Of a DNA stretch of 17,199 nt, positions 13,741-17,199 are shown piece after piece. The position numbers and the translations under genes are program-made. The stretch spans positions 7,436 to 24,634 of the forward strand of contig VBLN01000038.1 in the NCBI GenBank assembly GCA_005878685.1, given 5' to 3'. Origin of the DNA: Deltaproteobacteria bacterium (GTDB lineage Bacteria > Desulfobacterota > Binatia > UBA9968). The notes beneath the pieces were generated by a model. That model searched no databases, was not told where the DNA came from, and saw only the letters and a program-made list of their open reading frames with translations. How positions within the stretch are numbered: position 1 is the first letter of the stretch; the number at the start of each line of letters is the position of its first letter.

Positions 13741-14814
13741 CTACAACCCGTACAGCGCCCGGGCATTGTCGCTCAGGATCTTGCGCTTCAGTTCGGGCGG
13801 CAGGTCTGTCCTCGCCTTGAAGATCTTGATGGCATCGACGTCGCTCGATGTGTCGGTGTGTCCGTAGTCCGTCCCGATGACCAGACAGTCCTCGCCGGCT
13901 TGCTGCACGATGTACGGTAGGTCATCGGAGTTCTCGCAGGTCACGAACATCCGGTAGTCGCGGACGCCGTTTTCGGGCCATTCGCGCCCCAATCCTTTGT
14001 AGCGGTTCTTGGCTTCGTGCACTACCCACGGCAGCCACTGCGCGCTCGCCTCGATGAATCCCCACCTGAGCTTGGGAAATGTCTGCGGTAGGTCGCTGAG
14101 CAGCAAGTCGTGAAAGCCGGCCACGGTGGGTATTCGGAAACGGTGGAACGCGGCCGCTGTGAAAATGCCATTGGCGATGTGAATAGCGATCGCCATATTG
14201 AGCCGGCTCGCCTCGTCGTAGATCGGATAGAAGTAGGGGTCCACGAGCAGGCGGTTGCCTTCGACCGGACGCATCAGCACGGCGCAAGCGCCGTTTTCTT
14301 TGCCGAAGCGGATCTGGTCGAGCGCATCCGTCATGCTCAGGGTCGGGGCCATGCAAGACCAGCGCAGGCGCCCCTTTCCCTGCCGCCAGATATCGGCTAG
14401 CCAGCGATTCCAGCTCTTGCACAGCGCCACTTCTACCTCCGGACGATCCGTCGCCTGTTCGATGAACATGGTGTTGTGCAGCACCTGGATGTCGATGCCG
14501 GTCCGGTCCATGTGCTCCAGGCGCAGCTCCACGTTGCCCAGCTCGCGGGACTCCTGTTGGTCGGCGAACTTACGGCCCGCCAGGCGGGAGCGTCTCTCCA
14601 GCTCGGCGGCTGAAAAGGCCGGAAAGCGAAACCCTCTCACCTTTCCATCGATGAGCCAGAACTGAAGCCTCACCCCAGCCTCTTCGGGGGCTTCGAGAGG
14701 CACAGGACGATACTGTCGCTCGGACGGATCCATGTAGTCCCAGGTGTGGGTGGACTCGACCACATGAGCGTCTGCATCGATGACCGGAGTCTTCGCATCT
14801 ATATTAGAATTCAT
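13741..14814 (-). CDS. Amidohydrolase (Amidohydro_2, ACMSD-like), paralogue of the gene at 9138
   Basis: A 357-residue amidohydrolase. ATG 14814 is chosen because AAGGAGGG lies eight bases upstream; the frame is open 18 codons further up, but that part overlaps the likely promoter and is not family-like. Key residues by position: Asp15 and His17 in IDADAHV, His212 in AIAIHIANG, Glu255 in GFIEASAQW, Asp316 in VIGTDYGHTD. It shares the WDYM/L...YRPV start, the DPYFYPIYDEASRLNM segment and the C-terminal layout with the protein at 9138-10175, so the two are paralogues on opposite strands. It is the first gene after the internal promoter of the minus-strand run and precedes the AceE-like enzyme by 34 bases. 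Cytoplasmic; substrate unknown. Confidence 0.87.
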   Translation of the reverse strand: MNSNIDAKTPVIDADAHVVESTHTWDYMDPSERQYRPVPLEAPEEAGVRLQFWLIDGKVRGFRFPAFSAAELERRSRLAGRKFADQQESRELGNVELRLEHMDRTGIDIQVLHNTMFIEQATDRPEVEVALCKSWNRWLADIWRQGKGRLRWSCMAPTLSMTDALDQIRFGKENGACAVLMRPVEGNRLLVDPYFYPIYDEASRLNMAIAIHIANGIFTAAAFHRFRIPTVAGFHDLLLSDLPQTFPKLRWGFIEASAQWLPWVVHEAKNRYKGLGREWPENGVRDYRMFVTCENSDDLPYIVQQAGEDCLVIGTDYGHTDTSSDVDAIKIFKARTDLPPELKRKILSDNARALYGL

Positions 14815-14822
14815 CTTAGCGT

Positions 14823-14830
14823 CCCTCCTT
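14823..14830 (-). promoter_or_regulatory. RBS fixing the amidohydrolase start
   Basis: AAGGAGGG on the minus strand, eight bases before ATG 14814. It settles the start against the longer open frame beginning at 14868. Confidence 0.7.
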
Positions 14831-14845
14831 TTGCCGTAGGCGCCT

Positions 14846-14875
14846 ACTATAACTCTTCGATCTGTCAACTCTCAA
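14846..14875 (-). promoter_or_regulatory. Probable sigma70-type promoter of the amidohydrolase/AceE-like operon
   Basis: On the minus strand TTGAGA (14870-14875) and TATAGT (14846-14851) are 18 bases apart; each matches five of six consensus bases. It lies in the 95-base gap after frmA and would drive the three downstream genes. The start would fall about 25 bases before ATG 14814. Confidence 0.5.
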
Positions 14876-14909
14876 GTTCACCTCGGGCGTAGGGGCTTTT
14901 TAACCTTCT

Positions 14910-16019
14910 TTAATAAATGACCACGCTTCGGATCGATTCGCCCGCGTGCATCAGGTCGAATGCCTCATTGATTCTCTCAAGCGGCATGGTGTGAGTGATG
15001 AGATCGTCGATGTTGATCTTTTTTTCCATATATCCGTCGACGATCTTCGGGACGTCGGTCCGCCCCCTCGCGCCGCCGAATGCGGTGCCTTTCCATATCC
15101 GGCCGGTAATGAGCTGAAACGGCCGCGTCTTGATCTCCTGGCCTGCGCCGGCGACGCCGATAATCACCGAGACGCCCCAGCCGCGGTGGCAACACTCCAA
15201 GGCCTGGCGCATCACGTCAACGTTGCCGATGCACTCGAAGCTGTAGTCGGCGCCGCCGTCCGTAAGCTCGACGACATGCGCGACAAGATCACCTTTGACT
15301 TCTTTCGGGTTGACGAAGTGCGTCAAACCGAACTTGCGTGCGAGCGCCTCGCGCTTCGGATTGATGTCTACGCCGATGATCTTATTCGCGCCTACCAGGC
15401 GGGCGCCCTGGACGACGTTCAGACCGATGCCGCCGAGCCCGAACACCACGACATTCGACCCGGCCTCGACCTTCGCCGTGTTGATCACGGCACCCAGACC
15501 GGTGGTCACCCCGCAGCCGATGTAGCAGACCTTATCGAACGGCGCGTCCTCGCGGATCTTGGCCACGGCGATCTCCGGCAGCACCGTGTAATTCGCAAAG
15601 GTCGAGCAGCCCATGTAGTGGTGGATTTTCTCGCCGCCCAGCGAAAACCGGCTCGTGCCATCCGGCATCACGCCTTTTCCTTGTGTCGCGCGGATCGCCG
15701 TGCAGAGATTGGTTTTGCGCGACAGGCAGGCTTTGCACCTGCCACACTCGGGCGTGTAGAGCGGGATCACGTGATCGCCCTTGGCGACAGATGTCACGCC
15801 GCTGCCCACTTCGACGATGATTCCGGCCCCCTCATGACCAAATATGACCGGGAACAGCCCTTCGGGGTCGGCACCGGAGCGCGTGAACTCGTCGGTATGG
15901 CACACGCCGGTCGCCTTTAACTGGACCATCACCTCTCCCTCTTTGGGACCTTCCAGCTGTACGGTTTCAATCTTGAGAGGCTTACCGGGCTCGAATGCAA
16001 CGGCCGCTCTTACGTCCAT
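14910..16019 (-). CDS. frmA: S-(hydroxymethyl)glutathione dehydrogenase / class III alcohol dehydrogenase
   Basis: A 369-residue zinc- and NAD-dependent enzyme that oxidises S-hydroxymethylglutathione, the adduct of formaldehyde and glutathione, in the cytoplasm. It can also reduce S-nitrosoglutathione. Catalytic zinc ligands: Cys40 (GVCHTDE), His62 with Glu63 (GHEGAG) and Cys169 (IGCGVTTG). Structural zinc: Cys92, Cys95, Cys98 and Cys106 ([16 protein letters not shown]). The class III signature [18 protein letters not shown] is present, as are the NAD-binding GLGGIGL (194-200) and Asp218. Length is normal for the family. The start at 16019 has a purine-rich RBS (GAAAGGG). It is the first gene of the minus-strand run and diverges from an MFS transporter gene, with a palindrome in between. 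In this setting it may clear formaldehyde released by demethylation of methoxylated aromatics; that link is inference. Confidence 0.95.
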   Translation of the reverse strand: MDVRAAVAFEPGKPLKIETVQLEGPKEGEVMVQLKATGVCHTDEFTRSGADPEGLFPVIFGHEGAGIIVEVGSGVTSVAKGDHVIPLYTPECGRCKACLSRKTNLCTAIRATQGKGVMPDGTSRFSLGGEKIHHYMGCSTFANYTVLPEIAVAKIREDAPFDKVCYIGCGVTTGLGAVINTAKVEAGSNVVVFGLGGIGLNVVQGARLVGANKIIGVDINPKREALARKFGLTHFVNPKEVKGDLVAHVVELTDGGADYSFECIGNVDVMRQALECCHRGWGVSVIIGVAGAGQEIKTRPFQLITGRIWKGTAFGGARGRTDVPKIVDGYMEKKINIDDLITHTMPLERINEAFDLMHAGESIRSVVIY

Positions 16020-16080
16020 CGTTTGACCCTTTCTATGATGGCATCTCTTCTCGTAGGCTCTTCTTATAAGATCAGGACCG

Positions 16081-16093
16081 CACCTTCAAGGTG
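16081..16093. promoter_or_regulatory. Palindrome in the frmA-MFS divergent region, possible operator
   Basis: CACCTTCAAGGTG is a perfect 6-1-6 inverted repeat. On the minus strand it covers TTGAAG, which lies 15 bases before TATAAG (minus strand, about 16063-16068) and could be a frmA promoter with a short spacer. A second 10-base palindrome, TCTTATAAGA (16062-16071), overlaps that -10 region. No regulator gene is in the window. Confidence 0.35.
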
Positions 16094-16100
16094 ATCTAGC

Positions 16101-16129
16101 TTGTCGGTTGACGGGACTTAGCATAGAAT
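16101..16129 (+). promoter_or_regulatory. Possible sigma70-type promoter for the MFS gene
   Basis: TTGTCG (16101-16106) and TAGAAT (16124-16129) are 17 bases apart and match four and five of six consensus bases. The start would fall near 16136, about 27 bases before ATG 16163. Confidence 0.35.
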
Positions 16130-16162
16130 CGGCCCCCATTCGCAAAAATCCAACGCAAATCG

Positions 16163-17199
16163 ATGTTCACAATCTGGACTGCAGCAGCGCCAGCGCCCGG
16201 CTCCGATCGCAATCCCGCTTTGCTTGTCGTCGGCAGTGGGCTGCGGGCAGCCCTCTTTCCGATTCCCGTCATCACCCTCTTCTGGAAAGAGGAGATCGGG
16301 ATGTCGCTCGCGGACATCATGTGGCTCCAGGCCATCTTCGGCGCCACAACCGTCATGCTCGAGTTTCCTTCCGGCTATGTTGCCGACCGTCTGGGCTATC
16401 GTCGTTCGCTTCTCACGGGGGCGCTGTTTTGGCTTATAGGGTGGGTCGCTTACGCGCTGGGGACAACGTTCGGCGGCATGGTGGTCGCCGAGGTGCTCCT
16501 CGGCATCGGACTGGCCTTTACCTCGGGAGCGGACAGCGCGCTGCTTTTCGTCTCACTTGAGGCAAAGAGGGACGTGGCGCGGTACCGCCAGTGGGAAGGG
16601 CGAGTCCGAGCCGCGGCACAGGCGAGCGAGGCCATCTCTTCAGGCGTGGGCGGTTGGCTCTATAGCATCGCGCCGCGTCTCCCGTTCTGGTCCCAGGTGC
16701 CGGTCGCCGTGGCCGGCCTCGTGGCGGTAGCGGCCATGCGCGAAGCGCCGCCAGTGGCGGCGGCGGAACGGATGACTCATCTCGCCCGCGCCTGGCACAT
16801 CGTGCGCCACGCTCTGCTACAGCACGCGCGCCTGCGGTGCGCCATGACCTTGTCGGTCGCCCTCGGAATATCCACCTACGTCGCCGTTTGGCTGATCCAG
16901 CCTTGGATGCAGCGGCGGGGCATTCCTCCCGCTTGGTTTGGCTTGCTCTGGGCTGCGGCGCACCTCTGGCTCGCCGCCGTTTCACTGGTGAGCGCGCGCG
17001 TGGCTCAGACTTTTGGGCTCATGCCAACCTTGCTCGGTTGCTGTGTCCTCGCAGGCGTGAGTTATCTGGTGCTCGCCTTCAGCTCCTCGCCGCTCGCGGT
17101 GGTTTTTTACCTCGGGTTCATGATCGTGCGTGGACTTCAGGGGCCGCTGCTCGCCGGCGTATTGCAGGCGGATACGCCGCCCGAGGATCGCGCGAGCGT
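16163..17199 (+). CDS. Major facilitator superfamily transporter (5' part, runs off the window)
   Basis: A membrane transporter of which 345 residues are visible; no stop occurs before the right edge. The frame is closed upstream by TAG 16124-16126, and ATG 16163 is the first start. No clear RBS precedes it, so the start is less sure. The MFS motif A in the loop after helix 2 is GYVADRLGYRRSLLTG (71-86). Hydrophobic helices follow in order: about 20-40, 53-70, 84-100, 105-130, 160-190, 227-247, 259-278, 285-306 and 310-330. A short polar loop (about 192-215) marks the middle of the protein. A usual length of about 400 residues means only the last helices are missing. It diverges from frmA. 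The cargo is unknown; export or uptake of an organic acid is possible from context. Confidence 0.82.
   Translation, partial: MFTIWTAAAPAPGSDRNPALLVVGSGLRAALFPIPVITLFWKEEIGMSLADIMWLQAIFGATTVMLEFPSGYVADRLGYRRSLLTGALFWLIGWVAYALGTTFGGMVVAEVLLGIGLAFTSGADSALLFVSLEAKRDVARYRQWEGRVRAAAQASEAISSGVGGWLYSIAPRLPFWSQVPVAVAGLVAVAAMREAPPVAAAERMTHLARAWHIVRHALLQHARLRCAMTLSVALGISTYVAVWLIQPWMQRRGIPPAWFGLLWAAAHLWLAAVSLVSARVAQTFGLMPTLLGCCVLAGVSYLVLAFSSSPLAVVFYLGFMIVRGLQGPLLAGVLQADTPPEDRAS

Noticed and set aside
14880..14909. T run after GGGGC as a terminator
   Set aside because: No pairing arm is present on either side, so no hairpin can form.
14946..15920. 324-codon open frame on the plus strand
   Set aside because: Antisense to frmA, whose zinc and NAD motifs leave no doubt about the coding strand.
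16108..16560. 150-codon open frame overlapping the MFS start
   Set aside because: The other frame has membrane helices and MFS motif A and stays open to the window edge; this one has neither.

Overview
The window looks like chromosomal DNA from an uncultured, free-living Gram-negative bacterium of soil or groundwater. The reasons are a fairly high G+C content, good AGGAGG-type ribosome binding sites, Sec and Tat export signals, a periplasmic c-type cytochrome, and the mix of NMT1/THI5-like solute-binding proteins with ACMSD-type amidohydrolases common in lineages such as Binatota, Rokubacteria or Tectomicrobia. The lineage is a guess from gene style; no marker gene is present. I saw no tRNA, rRNA, insertion sequence, integrase or CRISPR array. 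No gene-free stretch exceeds about 170 bases.

Left part (1-1563, + strand): the 3' end of an amidohydrolase gene followed by a secreted solute-binding protein gene. Both are broken. The first has a one-base frameshift in a G run. The second has lost roughly 45-50 bases, which also shifts the frame. Next, a 4,5-dihydroxyphthalate-decarboxylase-like gene (1596-2588, - strand) is transcribed away from an FAD-dependent aromatic-ring monooxygenase (2756-4378, + strand).

Middle part (4481-10175, + strand): an alpha/beta hydrolase related to 2,6-dihydroxypseudooxynicotine hydrolase/FrsA, an intact secreted solute-binding protein, a Tat-exported thiamine-diphosphate (ThDP) enzyme, a small secreted class I cytochrome c, and an amidohydrolase. 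The most unusual part is the trio binding protein, Tat-exported ThDP enzyme and cytochrome c. It suggests periplasmic 2-oxoacid or carboligase chemistry that could feed electrons to the respiratory chain. I know of no characterised system with this composition.

Right part (10255-16019, - strand): read in its own direction, glutathione-dependent formaldehyde dehydrogenase (frmA), then, after a likely internal promoter, an amidohydrolase, an AceE-like ThDP enzyme without E2 or E3 partners, and another amidohydrolase. A major facilitator transporter (16163 onward, + strand) diverges from frmA and runs off the right edge.

Together the genes read as an accessory catabolic region for aromatic or other cyclic organic acids: uptake and binding, ring hydroxylation, decarboxylation, hydrolytic C-C or ester cleavage, ThDP-dependent handling of 2-oxoacid products, and formaldehyde removal. 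The actual substrate cannot be read from the sequence.
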